This document shows, piece after piece, positions 10,380 to 22,239 of a stretch of DNA of 64,000 bases; positions within the stretch are counted from its first letter, which is position 1, and each line of letters starts with the position of its first letter. The notes beneath the pieces were generated by a model. It had not been told where the DNA came from and did not search any database. It saw only the letters and a list, made by a program, of their open reading frames with translations. The position numbers were made by a program, and so were the translations under genes. Origin of the DNA: Inia geoffrensis (Eukaryota > Chordata > Mammalia > Artiodactyla > Iniidae); assembly GCA_036417435.1 (NCBI GenBank), contig CM070903.1, forward strand, positions 78,237,501 through 78,301,500, read 5' to 3'.

Positions 10380-11205
10380 AGGTGATAAGAGATTACAGTA
10401 ACTTGAGAAAGCTTGTTGGTGGTGGTGAGTGTGATGCTTGTGATAGAGGTGGAAAGATGTGATAGATTTGAGAGAGATTTAAGAGAAAGGTACAAGGAGG
10501 TGGTGGTCAATGCTATATGGGGAACAAGATTGGGATGAAAGAGGGGTCAAGATTTTTAGCTTTTATAACTTGCTGGATGATAGACTCATTGACTGAGTGA
10601 GAACACGCTGGTGCTGTGCGAGTTCTTTTTTTTGTGCGAGTTCTTGAGTTTACTTTTATAGATCTTGGGTTTGAAATGTTTTGAAGATAACTAAGTGAAG
10701 ATGCAAAGAGGCAGTAGATTTTTGTGTCTATAAGTAAGGAAAATTTCTATACAGATATATACATATATTTATAGTCATCTGCATATAGTTAGTAGTTGAA
10801 GCCATGGACATTGATGAGAAAACTTTGGAAAAGAGTACAAAGTAAAGATAAGAAGATCTAGGATTGAGTTTTGAGAAATCTCATCATATAACGGTCAGAT
10901 ACAGGAAAAAAAGAGTTGGTAAGGGAGAGAAGGAGTGGCTGAGATGGAGAAGGACAACTCCAGCAGTATGAAGTCCAGAAACCAAGGGATGAGGACATTT
11001 CGACAAGAAGAAAAGAGCTAGCAAATGCTGCTAAGAAGTTAATTATGATAAAGGTTGAAAATAGTTCACTGAATGTATCAACATGGAACTTGTCCGTTAC
11101 ATTAGCAGGAGCTGTTTCAGTAGAGTGATAGAAGTAAAAGCCAGATTGGAATGGGTTTAAGAGTTAATGTAAGATGACAATATAGAAGCATTGAGCATAA
11201 GTTAC
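10380..11205. repeat. Old interspersed repeat, family unresolved
   Basis: The block includes catctgcatatagttagtagttgaagcc and gatctaggattgagttttgagaa, phrases I associate with a common ancient mammalian repeat. Related text occurs at 27240-28030 and at 29150-29514 plus 29830-30010. A small direct repeat (tgtgcgagttctt) occurs at about 10615-10647. Confidence 0.4.
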
Positions 11206-11405
11206 CTTGTTTTTATTTTAAATTGTGGTAAATCTACATACCATAAAATTTAACATTCTAATAATTTTAAAGTGCACATTTCAGTGTCATTAAGTGTATT
11301 TACCTTTTTATACAACTATTAACATTATCCATCTCCAGAACTTTTTTCGTCTTCCCAAACTGAAACTCCATATACACTGAGCACTAGCTCTCCATTCCCT
11401 TATCT
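11205..11405. repeat. Old LINE-type 3'-end repeat
   Basis: Contains attgtggtaaatctacata, catttcagtgtcattaagt and tccatctccagaact, a widespread mammalian repeat signature of LINE 3'-end type. The exact family is not resolvable by eye. Confidence 0.5.
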
Positions 11406-12650
11406 CCCCCAAAATTTAAAGCAATGGGAGGAAATAGAGAAGAGGTAGAGAAGAATGTGGATTTGAGAGCCCTTCCCAATCTTTTTTTTTTCCTGAATGA
11501 AAGAGACAGCATTTTTAAAAGTTCATATGAAGAATCCATCTGAGACAATTAATAAAAAAAGCTTCCTCAGAAGAAAAAGTGCAATGAGATCTAACAGTGG
11601 GAGTAAGAGTCTTAAATAGGGAAAGGGTCAATTTCTTTAAGGAAGCAAGAAAAAGGAAATAGGGAAGCTATAGATATAAGTAAATTAATGTTTGGCATTA
11701 AGAAACCTGGGAATTTCCTCTGTGGAGATAGTTTGATAAAGTTACTATAGAGAGTAGCAGAATGGTTTGATAAGAATAAGGAAGATGCTGAGCTGACAAT
11801 AGGTATTCCAGGACAGAGGCCCTCTTACGTGTTAGATACACGTTCAAACACAAGTATACGCAAGTTCTTTTATAAAACATGTATTAAATGAGAAACATAA
11901 CACCAGGCACTGTACTAATCATAAGCGATCACAAGGTGAACAAGAAAGAACCCCTTCCCTCAAGGATCCCATAATCTCATATAAGAATACCTGCTTTTAT
12001 TTTTTTAACCAACTCTGTACTGCCTCTGAATATTAGGACCTAGGTCCCTAAGATACTTTTTTGGAATGGAGATAAATCAGCTAGGAAGAAAAACAACTAG
12101 TCATGGTGTTTCTATTGGTTAAAAAAGAAAAACCTAAAGAGGATTTAGATGTTAAAACAATATTACTACAACCAAAGTAAAGACAAAGGAATCGCTTTCT
12201 TTTTTTAAAAAAAACTGATATTGATCCAAGTCCAGAGGTTCCCATGTATTCAACAGTTTCCCAGTGAATGCTGACTCAGTACCCAAATTCCCATTTAGAG
12301 GCTCACCCTGATTCAACAAAACCTGAATTTAAAGAAGGCATAGGAATAGTGAAAGAACTCAAAGCTAAAAAGTTAGAAACCTGCACTTACTTGTTAATCA
12401 CTGGTTAAAGAAAAATGGATACAGAGCTCCCAGTGCGGAAGGCAGCATATTCACTATTTTGGAAATGTGTGGGGAAATACTGGAAATCAATATTTTGAAA
12501 AAAAATATGTATACCATTTTAAAATGGTATTTTTAGTCCACTCTCTTCTCTAGAAACTCAGAGAAAATAAGAATTAAAAAATTGATAGAAAAACTCCTTA
12601 TTCAACAAAATAACCATGAATTCAAACTAAAACCATGGTGTGTACTGAGT
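11405..12650. other. Intergenic DNA with one possible L2-like scrap
   Basis: Mostly AT-rich with no gene. At 11880-11985 the words ccaggcactgtactaatcat and aaccccttccctcaaggatccc resemble a common L2-type repeat. At 12511-12530 there is a perfect 20-bp palindrome (ataccatttt / aaaatggtat). Confidence 0.4.
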
Positions 12651-12659
12651 TTACACTGT

Positions 12660-12880
12660 AAACTAGGAATTAACCCAAGTATCTTATGTGAGTGAATTAA
12701 TTAATTCTCAGAACAAATTTATGATTTAGATGCTCTTCTTATTCTCATTTCACAAATGAGAGAAATGATACACAAAAAAGCTAAGAAATATATCCAGCAA
12801 TTTGTAGCTAGTGAATGGTAGAGACAGATTTTCATATGGTGGGTCTGACTCTAGAGTTTGAGCACTTCAAACTCTCTCTC
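12660..12880 (+). repeat. MIR-like SINE
   Basis: Contains the MIR core pattern: ctcatttcacaaatgagagaaatgata, then a decayed tagctagtgaatggtagag and a gggtctgactc tail. Confidence 0.65.
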
Positions 12881-13559
12881 AGCCATGACTCCATATGGGA
12901 TAAATACTGAGACTCTGAGAGTCAACATACACTTCTTCAAACTGAGAACAGATACGTAAAAGAAGTGTTCGAGCTTATTCACCCAATATAGATTCAACCA
13001 ATAATCCTTTGCTCAAGGTCACAAGAAGCCTTGTTTACACTCAGAAGTACTAGGATTGAAGACAAGTGAGAGCAAGAGAGCTTTTTATTGTCTTAGACCT
13101 CATCTCTTTATTGAAGAAGTGTGTTGGAAATAAATGGGGAGAAGTAGAAAGTGAAATCAGGAAGCCCTAGATCTTAATTAAAAGAACCTATAGCCATATG
13201 GGTTATTAGAGGCAGTCTTAACTCTTAGTTTGCCTGTGAAGCACAGCTATCACATTGCTGCCACACTTCACCTTCAGTCTTACCTGAATATCTGACGAAT
13301 GGCAGACAATTTGTTGCCAGACTTGTGCTTTTCAATTTGATTCTGCAAGAATCCATTCTGATCATATTGAATAGCTTATTTGTGGATAGTGGAAACAGGG
13401 ATACATAGCATTTTTTTTTCATATAATATTTCTGCAAACATTTATTAAGCATGTCCTAGGATTCAGATACAATATTAATGATTGAAATACAAAGATATAT
13501 CAATCATTATTGTCATCATATTATAAAAGTCAGCATTCCTATAAATGTATAGCATTCTA

Positions 13560-13720
13560 TAAATCATTTTGCAAGAACCATGTAAGGTTATTAATATCCT
13601 TATTTTATGCAGAAGGAGACTGAGACTTTAAAAAGTTAAGCAACTTGACCAAGGTCCCATAGCTATTCAATGACAGAGACAGAATTTGGATCCAGTTATA
13701 TCTAAGTTTAAGGCTCATGT
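13560..13720 (+). repeat. MIR SINE
   Basis: Shows the MIR core with tccttattttatgcagaagg, gagactgagac, aagcaacttgaccaaggtc and atagctattcaatgacagag, in forward orientation. Confidence 0.75.
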
Positions 13721-14304
13721 TCTTAAAACTATAGAATTTTTCGACCCCTACCTGAGTGATGGAAGGCACATATGGAGGTACTTGCAGCTAGAAAAAAGCA
13801 TTGCTTTATATACACTGATAGAGATCAGAGAGGAAGAAATGATTGCTTTCTTGCCAAGAAGAGAAAAATGGATCTAGGTTTTAAGGAATGAGTGGAAGAT
13901 TTCCAGTCAAGAAAGAAAAAAGTAAAAACAAACAAAACACTTGTATTTGCAAAGGCAAAGAAAAGGAGAACATGGTTAGACTTAGGGGAGTGTGGATATA
14001 GAATTGCTGAGGCCTCTGAATGATGGAAACGAAAGCTGAGGCTTGAAAAGGAAATTAGAGTTAGATCATAAAGAGTCATGAACACATTACAAAGGAATCA
14101 GAGTTTCATTCTTTCCTGAGCATAACTATCAAAGTTGTTTAGTGGAAACTTTAGTAAATATCAAAAGCAGTTTATTTCGTTCTTTTTTGCTTACAATTTT
14201 CCACCACCATCGCAGCATACCAACGAACTTAGTTAAATTTGCCAAGCACTGGTATCTCCTCAAGACACAATTTCTACTTTTTAATTAGCTTATAACGTAG
14301 TTAG

Positions 14305-14425
14305 AAAGTGACACATTAAATATATATATATAAAATATATATTATATATAATACTTAAAAGAAAACTATATATATATATGTCTATGTGAATATATATATT
14401 TATAAAATGTTTTAAATAAACTATA
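14305..14425. repeat. (TA)n-rich tract
   Basis: Interrupted runs of tatata, with atatatatataaaatatatat and tatatatatatgtctatg blocks, separated by A/T-rich spacers. It could form alternative structures. Confidence 0.8.
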
Positions 14426-14554
14426 TATAATTTTATTTGGAAAAAAGTAACTCATAAGTGACAATAAATGAAATATAGTCCTATGTGCTAGGGCCTACAA
14501 AAGTCATAGAAAATATATAAGTTACATTAATTCAGATTCAGGAGCAGACACTTT

Positions 14555-14745
14555 GAATGATATAGGTCATGGAAATATGCATAGTGGTAAAGAGCATGGA
14601 CATAAGACCAAGATCTAGGTTCTAACCCCAATAACTTCAAAATTTGTGTGACCTTGAAGAAATCACTTACCTTACTTTCTTCTTATGTAAATTGGCAATT
14701 AGAATGAATATAGTGCTTAAAATATAATAAATGATCAATAAGTAT
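14555..14745 (+). repeat. MIR SINE
   Basis: Matches the MIR 5' half: tagtggtaaagagcatgg, ggttctaaccccaa, gtgtgaccttgaagaaatc and acttaccttactttc. Confidence 0.75.
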
Positions 14746-14919
14746 TGGTTAGGAAAATTCTTGAAACATGGGAAATTGTTGATAGTCATTGCAAAAGGTG
14801 TAAGGAAGAACAGGAGATCAGACACAGGAGACAGATATGTCCAAGGCTAAGAGTACCTGGAGTAAGTAGAGAAGTTGAGAAACCCAGATAGAGTTGGATA
14901 TGCCAGGATTATATTGAAG

Positions 14920-15060
14920 GTATCATGGTACAATGGAAAGAACAGTGGATTCCCCACTGGGCCACTTTGATGGGTTTTCTATCTTGAGCAATTAACCACA
15001 CTTCTGAAACATAGTTTGTTGATCTGTAAAATAGGTTTTATTATTCAGAAACATTTAGGA
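14920..15060 (+). repeat. MIR-like SINE
   Basis: Reads tggtacaatggaaagaacag, ttgagcaattaacc and ttgttgatctgtaaaatagg, a diverged forward MIR. Confidence 0.6.
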
Positions 15061-15499
15061 GAGTCTATAGTATAGAAAAAGATATTCATGTATTATTAAA
15101 ACATCCATCTTACAATGAGCAGCTGTATGACAGCCCCATTTATATCTATCACTTGCATATAAAACAATCCATTACTATATTGGAAGACTGACCTGGATCA
15201 AACATTTAACCACTGGTGGTAATGTCTTGCCACTTAATTAGGGATAAAGAGCTCTTTCTTAGTAAACAGGTCTACAACTTTTAGACTTGAATAAAAAAGC
15301 ATACTACCAAGATGTGGGGTCTAATGAAAACAGCCAAGTTCCTGTTAGCTCCTCTTAGATCTAGAATCACCCAGAGTTACAGTGTATATGTTATATTAAA
15401 GACTTCTTGAAATTCTGCAGGAAACAAACCTTCCTAACTCTGTTTATTCTGACTTCCCCATACTTATTTGACCTCTGAGACATCTTTATCATGAAGTAC

Positions 15500-15860
15500 T
15501 GACTAATATTCAATATAACTATGGTACCTAGGGCCCTACTTTGGTTAAAACCATAGGGCAGGGCTGCAGTCATCTTAAGACATGACTGGGGCTGACAGAT
15601 CTGCTTCCATATGGCTGATGACATAGACCTCAGTCCTTCATCACAGGGGTCTCTCCACAAGGTTGCCTGAGTGTCCTCAGGACATGGCAGCTGTCTTCCT
15701 CCACCAGTGATCTCAAAGATAGCAAGGCAGAAGGCACGTTGATTTTCTTGATGACATAATCTTAAAGTGACCCATGTGACCTTTTGAGTGTTAGTGGAGA
15801 AGCTCAGAACCCTGCCACCTCAGTCACCTCCTTGCTCCTCACATCTTTGAGGTTTCATTA
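15500..15860. repeat. Old LTR-like interspersed repeat
   Basis: Contains gcagtcatcttaagacatgac, ggggtctctccacaagg, cctgagtgtcctcaggacatgg and gatagcaaggcagaagg, a classic pattern of an old mammalian LTR-type repeat that is also seen at 7455-7925 and 41605-42260. The name is not resolved. Confidence 0.55.
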
Positions 15861-16090
15861 TAAAAATCCCAGCCTCCCTCAAAGGGAGTTTAAAACCATT
15901 GTTAGCCTAGATAATTCTTAATGTGGAAAATGTTGCAATTTCAAGTAAATATGATGTTCATTGTCAGCTTTAACATAGATAATAATTGTTGTGAATGCTG
16001 GTAAAATTTTACCGAGAAAGACCTTATTCATTTAAATATCCCATGAAACATAATTTGAGAGCTCTAGTTCTGTTCAGCCTTCAGTGTAAT

Positions 16091-16105
16091 AAAAAATTCT
16101 ACTAA
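16091..16105. repeat. 5' target-site duplication of L1-C
   Basis: aaaaaattctactaa, identical to 21980-21994. It lies at an A-rich site compatible with the L1 endonuclease preference. Confidence 0.93.
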
Positions 16106-17012
16106 TCATGGAGGAACCAAGATGGCAGAGTAGAAGGTTGTGCTCTCACTCCCTCTTGTGAGAACACCAGAATCACAACTAGCTGCTGGACAGTTATGGA
16201 CAGGAAGACACTGGAACTCACCAAAAAAGATACCCCACATCCAAAGACAAAGGAGAAGCCACAATGAGACAGTATGAGGGGTGCAATCACAGTAAAATCA
16301 AATCCCATAACTGCTGGGTGGGTGACTCACAGACTGGAGAACACTTATACCACAGAAGTCCACCCACTGGAGTGAAGGTCCTGAGCCCCACGTCAGGCTT
16401 CCCAACCTGGGGGTCCGGCAACGGGAGGGAGAATTCCTAGAGAATCAGACTTTGAAGCCTAGTGGGAATTTATTGCAGGGCTTCGACAGGACTAGGGGAA
16501 ACAGAGACTCATCTCTTGGAGGGCACACACAAAGTAGTGTGTGCATCGGGACCCAAGGGAAGCGGCAGTGACCCCAGGGGAGACTGAACCAGACCTACCT
16601 GCTAGTGTTGGAGGGTCTTCTGCAGAGGCAGGGGGTGGCTGTGGCTCACCGTGGGGACAAGGACACTGGTAGCAGAAGCTCTGGGAGTATCCCTTGGCAC
16701 GAGCCCTCCCAGAGTCTGTCATTAGCCCCACCAAAGAGCCCAGTAGTCTACAGTGTTGCGTTGCATCAGGCCAAACAACCAACAGGGAGGGAACTCAGCT
16801 GCACCCATCAACAGTCAAGTAGATTAAAGTTTTACTGAGCTCTGCCTACCAGAGCAACAGTCAGCTCTACCCACCACCAGTCCCTCCCATCAGGAAACTT
16901 ACACAAGCCTCTTAGATAGCTTCAACCACCAGAGGGCAGACAGCAGAAGAAAAAAGAACTACAATCCTGCAGCCTGTGGAATGAAAACAACATTCACAGA
17001 AAGATAAACAAG

Positions 17013-17914
17013 ATGAAAAGGCAGAGGGTTTTGTACCAGATGAAGGAACAAGATAAAACCCCAGAAAAACAACGAAATGAAATGGAGATAGGCAACCTTC
17101 CAGGAAAAGAATTCAGAATAATGATAGTGAAGATGATCCAGGACCTCAGGGAATAAAATGGAGGCAAAGATTGTGAGGATGCAAGAAATGTTTAACAAAA
17201 ACCTAGAAGAATTAAAGAAAAAACAAACAGAGATGAACAATACAATAACTAAAATGAAAACTACACTAGAAGGAATCAATAGCAGAATAACTGAGGCAGA
17301 AGAACGGATAAGTGACCTGGAAGACAGAATGGTGGAATTCACTGCTGCAGAACAGAATAAAGAAAAAAGAAAGAAAAGAAATGAAGACAGCCTAAGAGAC
17401 CTCTGGAACAACATTAAACGCAACAACATTCGCATTATAGGGGTCCCAGAAGGAGAAAAGAGAGGGAAAGGACCCGAGAAAATATCTGAAGAGATTAGAA
17501 TCAAAAACTTCCCTACATGGGAAAGGAAACAGTCACCCAAGTCCCGGAAGCTCAGAGAGTCCCAGGCAGGATAAACCGAAGGAGAAACACTCTGAGACAC
17601 ATAGTAATCAAACTGGCAAAAAATAAGACAAAGAAAAATTATTGAAAGCAGCAAGGGAAATATGACAAATGACATACAAGGAACTCCCATAAGGTTAACA
17701 CCTGATTTCTCAGCAGAAACCCTACAAGCCAGAAGGGAGTGGCAAGATATACTAAAAGTGATGAAAGGGAAGAACCTACAACCAAGATTATGCTACCAGC
17801 AAGGATCTCATTCAGATTCAATGGGAAAATCAAAAGCTTTACAGACAAGCAAAACCTAAGAGAATTCAGCACCACCAAACCAGCTCTACAACAAATGCTA
17901 AAGGAACTTCTTTA
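17013..17914 (+). pseudogene. L1-C ORF1 remnant
   Basis: The ancestral start is the ATG at 17013, with a second in-frame Met 27 bp downstream at 17040. The frame is closed by a TAA near 17154 (ggg aat aaa read in the ORF1 frame as GAA TAA) and again disrupted near 17500-17520. The coiled-coil segment survives as a 138-codon open stretch from 17158, followed by NIRIIGVPEG, the RRM opening. The C-terminal domain is readable at 17662-17860. This copy is useful mainly because it fixes the ancestral spacing of the two start codons, which shows that L1-A carries a deletion. Confidence 0.9.
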
Positions 17915-17973
17915 AGTGGGAAACACAAGTGAAGGAAAAGACCTACAAAAACAAACCCAAAACAATTAAGAAA

Positions 17974-20900
17974 ATGGTCATAGGAACATACCTATCGATA
18001 ATTGCCTTAAACATGAATGGATTAAATGCTCCAACCAAAAGACAGAGGCTTGCTGAATGGATACAAAAATAAGACCCATATATATGAGACAAGAGACCCA
18101 CTTCAGACCTAGGTACACATAAAGACTGAAAGTGAGGGAATGGAAAAAGATATTCCATGCAAATGGAAATCAAAAGAAAGCTGGAGTAGCTATACTCATA
18201 TCAGATAAAATAGACTTTAAAATAAAGCATGTTACAAGAGACAAGAAAGGACACTACATAATGATCAAAGGATCAATCCAAGAAGAAGATATAACAATTA
18301 TAAATATATATGCAACCAACATAGGAGCACCACAATACATAAGGCAACTGCTAACAGCTATAAAAGAGGAAATCAACAGTAACACAATAAAAGTGTGGGA
18401 CTTCAACACCTCACTTACACCAATGGACAGATCATCCAAAATGAAAATAAATAAGGAAACAGAAGCTTTAAATGACACAATAGACCAGATAGATTTTATT
18501 GATATTTATAGGACATTCCATCCAGAAACAACAGATTATACTTTCTTCTCAAGTGCGCATGGAACATTCTCTAGGATAGATCACATCTTGGGTCACAAAT
18601 CAAGCCTCAGTAAATTTCAGAAAATTGAAATCATATCAAGCATCTTTTCTGAACCACAACATTATGAGATTAGAAATGAATTTCAGGGAAAAAGGGCGTA
18701 AAAAATACAAACACATGGAGGTAAACAATATGTTACTAAATAACCAAGAGATCACTGAAGAAATCAAAGAGGAAATCAAAAAATACCTAGAGACAAATGA
18801 CAATGAAAACATGACGATCCAAAGCCTATGGGATGCAGCAAAAGCAGTTCTAAGAGGGAAGTTTATAGCTGTACAAGCCTACCTCAAGAAACAAGAAAAA
18901 TCTCAAATAAACCATCTAACCTTACACCTAAAGGAACTAGAGAAAGAAGTACAAACAAAACCCAAAGTTAGCAGAAGGAAAGAAATCATAAAGATCAGAG
19001 CAGAAATAAATGAAACAGAAACAAAGAAAGCAATAGCAAAGAGCAATAAAACTAAAAGCTGGTTCTTTGAGAAGATAAAATTGATAAGCCATTAGCCAGA
19101 CTCATCAAGAAACAGAGAGAGAGGACTCAAATCAATAAAATTAGAAATGAAAAAGGAGAAGTTACAAGAGACACCACAGAAATACAAAGCATCCTAAGAG
19201 ACTACTACAAGAAACTCTATACCAATAAAATGGACAACCTGGAAGAAATGGACAAATTCTTAGAAAGGTATAACCTTCCAAGACTGAACCAGGAAGAAAT
19301 AGAAAACATAAACAGACCAATCACAAGTAATAAAATTGAAACTGTGATTAAAAATCTTCTAACAAAAGTCCAGGACCAGATGGCTTCACAGGTGAATTCT
19401 ATCAAACATTTAGAGAAGAGCTAACACCAATGCTTCTCAAACTCTTCCAAAAAATTGCAGAGATGGGAACACTCCCAAACTCATTCTATGAGGCCACCAT
19501 CACCCTGATAACAAAACCAGACAAAGATACTACAAAAAAAGAAATTTAGGGACCAATATCACTGATAAATATAGATGCAAAAATCTTCAACAAAATACTA
19601 GGAAACAGCATCCAACAACACATTAAAAGAATCATACACCATGATCAAGTGGGATTTATCCCAGCGATGCAAGTATTCCTAAATATATGCAAATCAAAGT
19701 GATACACCATATTAACAAATTGAAGAAGAAAAACCATATGATCATCTCAATAGATGCAAAAAAAGCTTTTGACAAAATTCAAAACCCATCTATGTTAAAA
19801 ACCTCCAGAAAGTGGGCATAGAGAGAACCTATCTCAAATTAATAAAGGCCATATACGACAAAACCACAGCAAACATCACTATGAATGTTGAAAAATGGAA
19901 AGCATTTCCTTGAAGATCAGGAACAAGACAAGGATGTCCACTCTCACCATTATTATTCAACATAGTTTTGGAAGGCCTAGCCACAGCAATCAGAGAAGAA
20001 AAAGAAATAAAAGGAATACAAATTGGAAAAGAAGTAAAACTGTCACTGTTTGCACATGACATGATACTATACATAGAGAATCCTAAAGCTGCCACCAGAA
20101 AACTACTAGAGCTAATCAATGAATTTGGTAAAGTTGCAGGACACAAAATTAATGCACAGAATTCTCTTGCATTCCTATACACTAATGATGAAAAAACTGA
20201 AAGAGAAATTAAGGAAACACTCCCATTTACCATTGCAACAAAAGAATAAAATATGTAGGAATAAACCTACCTAGGGAGACAAAAGACCTGTATGCAGAAA
20301 ACTATAAGACACTGATGAAAGAAGTTAAAAATGATACCAACAGATGGAGAGATATACCATGTTCTTGGATTGGAAGAATCAATATTGTGAAAATGACTAT
20401 ACTACTCAAAGCAATCTACAGATTCAATGCATTCCCTATCAAATTATCAATGGTATTTTTTACAGAATTAGAGCAAAAAATCTTAAAATTTTCATGAAGA
20501 AACAAAAGATCCTGAATAGCCAAAGAAAAAAAAAACGGAGCTGGAGGAATCAGACTCCCTGACTTCAGACTATACTATGATGCTACAGTAATCAAGACAA
20601 TATGGTACTGGCACAGAAACAGAAACATAGATCAATGGAGCACAATAGGAAGCCCAGATTAACCCACGAACCTATGGTCAACTAATCTATGACAAAAGAA
20701 GCAAGGATATACAATGCAGAAAAGGCAGTCTCTTCAATAAGTGGTGCTGGGAAAACTGGACAGCTCCATGTAAAAGAATGAAATTAGAACACTCCCTAAC
20801 ATGATACACAAAAATAAACTCAAAATGGATTTGAGACCTAAATGTAAGAACAGACACTATAAAACTCTTAGAGGAAAACATAGGAAGAATACTCTTTGAC

Positions 20901-21760
20901 ATAAATCACAGCAAGATCTTTTTTGATCTACCTCCTAGAGTAATGGAAATAAAAACAAAAATAAACAAATGGGACCTAATGAAACTTCAAAGCTATTGTA
21001 CAGCAAAGGAAACCATAAACAAGATGAAAAGACATCCCTCAGAATGGGAGAAAATATTTGCAAACGAATCAACAGACAAAGGATTAATCTCCCAAATATA
21101 TAAACAGTTCTTGCAGCTCAATATTAAAGAAACAAACAACCCAATCCAAAAATGGGCCGAAGACCTAAATAGACATTTCTCCAAAGAAGACATACAAATG
21201 GCCAAGAAGCACATGAAAACTGCTCAACATCACTAATTATTAGAGAAATGCAAATCAAAACTACAGTGAGGTATCACCTCACACCAGTTAGAATGGGCAT
21301 CATCGGAAAATCTACAAACAACAAATGCTAGAGAGGGTGTGGAGAAAAGGGAACCCTCTTGCACTGTTGGTGGGAATGTAAATTGATACAGCCACTATGA
21401 ATAACAGTATGGAGGTTCCTTAAAAAACTAAAAATAGAATTACCATATGATCCAGCAATCCCACTACTGGGCATATACCCAGAGAAAACCATAATTCAAA
21501 AAGACACATGCACCCCAATGTTCATTGTAGCACTATTTACAATACCCAGGCCATGGAAGCATCCTAAATGCCCATCAACAGATGAATGGGTAAAGAAGAT
21601 GTGGCACATATATACAATGGAATATTACTCAGCCATAAAAAGGAACAAAATTGAGTCATTTGTTGAGACATGGATGGATCTAGAGACTGTCATACACAGT
21701 GAAGTATGTCAGAAAGAGAAAAACAAATATCGTATATTAACACATATATGTGGGACCTAG
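17974..21760 (+). pseudogene. L1-C ORF2 remnant, endonuclease and reverse transcriptase
   Basis: The whole ORF2 can be followed from the Met at 17974 to the end near 21760, but in pieces in several frames. Readable blocks are the endonuclease middle (18132-18701, ending with a frameshift in the SDHN region, now FSEPQH), 18625-19095, 19230-19424, the reverse-transcriptase catalytic region (19968-20249), 20315-20497, 20943-21236 and 21518-21760. The catalytic FADD reads FAHD at about 20049-20060, a substitution of a metal-binding Asp. Stops also occur, for example atatgagacaagagaccc and aaaaaaagaaatttag. It is incapable of retrotransposition. Confidence 0.93.
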
Positions 21761-21979
21761 AAAAATGGTACAGATGAACTGGTTTGCAGGGCAGAATTTG
21801 AGACACAGGTGCAGAGAACAAAGGTATGGACACCAAGGGGGGAAAATCGCCAGGGTTGGTGGGGGTGCGATGAATCGGGCGATTGGGATTGACATGTATA
21901 CACTGATGTGTATAAAATTGATGACTAATAAGAACCTGCTGTATAAAAAAAAATAAAATTAATAAATGGAAAAATGAAA

Positions 21980-21994
21980 AAAAAATTCTACTAA
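21980..21994. repeat. 3' target-site duplication of L1-C
   Basis: aaaaaattctactaa, directly after the A-rich tail of L1-C and identical to 16091-16105. Confidence 0.93.
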
Positions 21995-22139
21995 CTATGA
22001 ATTCTTGTAATTCTGAAACAATCGATAAAGGTAGCCAGTTTGATTTTAAAAAGCCTCCATGAGCTAAGCATTAAAACAATACCATATTCCCTAAGCAAGT
22101 TTAGGTGCTTATACTTGTAGATAAAATTGCAAGTAATAA

Positions 22140-22235
22140 CTTGATTTTTTAATTTTCATAACTGAATCACTTTGCTGTACACTTGAAACTAACACAATAT
22201 TTCAATTAAAACATTTAAAAATATATTGTATATTT
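22140..22235 (+). repeat. Short L1 3'-end fragment
   Basis: Reads ataactgaatcactttgctg, tacacttgaaactaacacaa and tatttcaattaaaac, the end of a cetartiodactyl-type L1 3' UTR. Confidence 0.6.
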
Positions 22236-22239
22236 CTAT

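Larger units (their letters stand above)
16106..21979 (+). mobile_element. LINE-1 element L1-C, full length, decayed
   Basis: A complete but inactive L1 between 15-bp target-site duplications (aaaaaattctactaa at 16091-16105 and 21980-21994). It opens with catggaggaaccaagatggcag, the usual L1 5' end with a YY1-type motif. It then has a 5' UTR of about 0.9 kb, an ORF1 remnant, an ORF2 remnant and a 3' UTR ending in A-rich sequence. Its 3' UTR (atgaatcgggcgattgggattgac) and its short 5' UTR differ from those of L1-A and L1-B, so it belongs to an older lineage. Both ORFs carry stops and frameshifts. Its intact target-site duplications show that nothing has been lost at either end. Confidence 0.95.
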
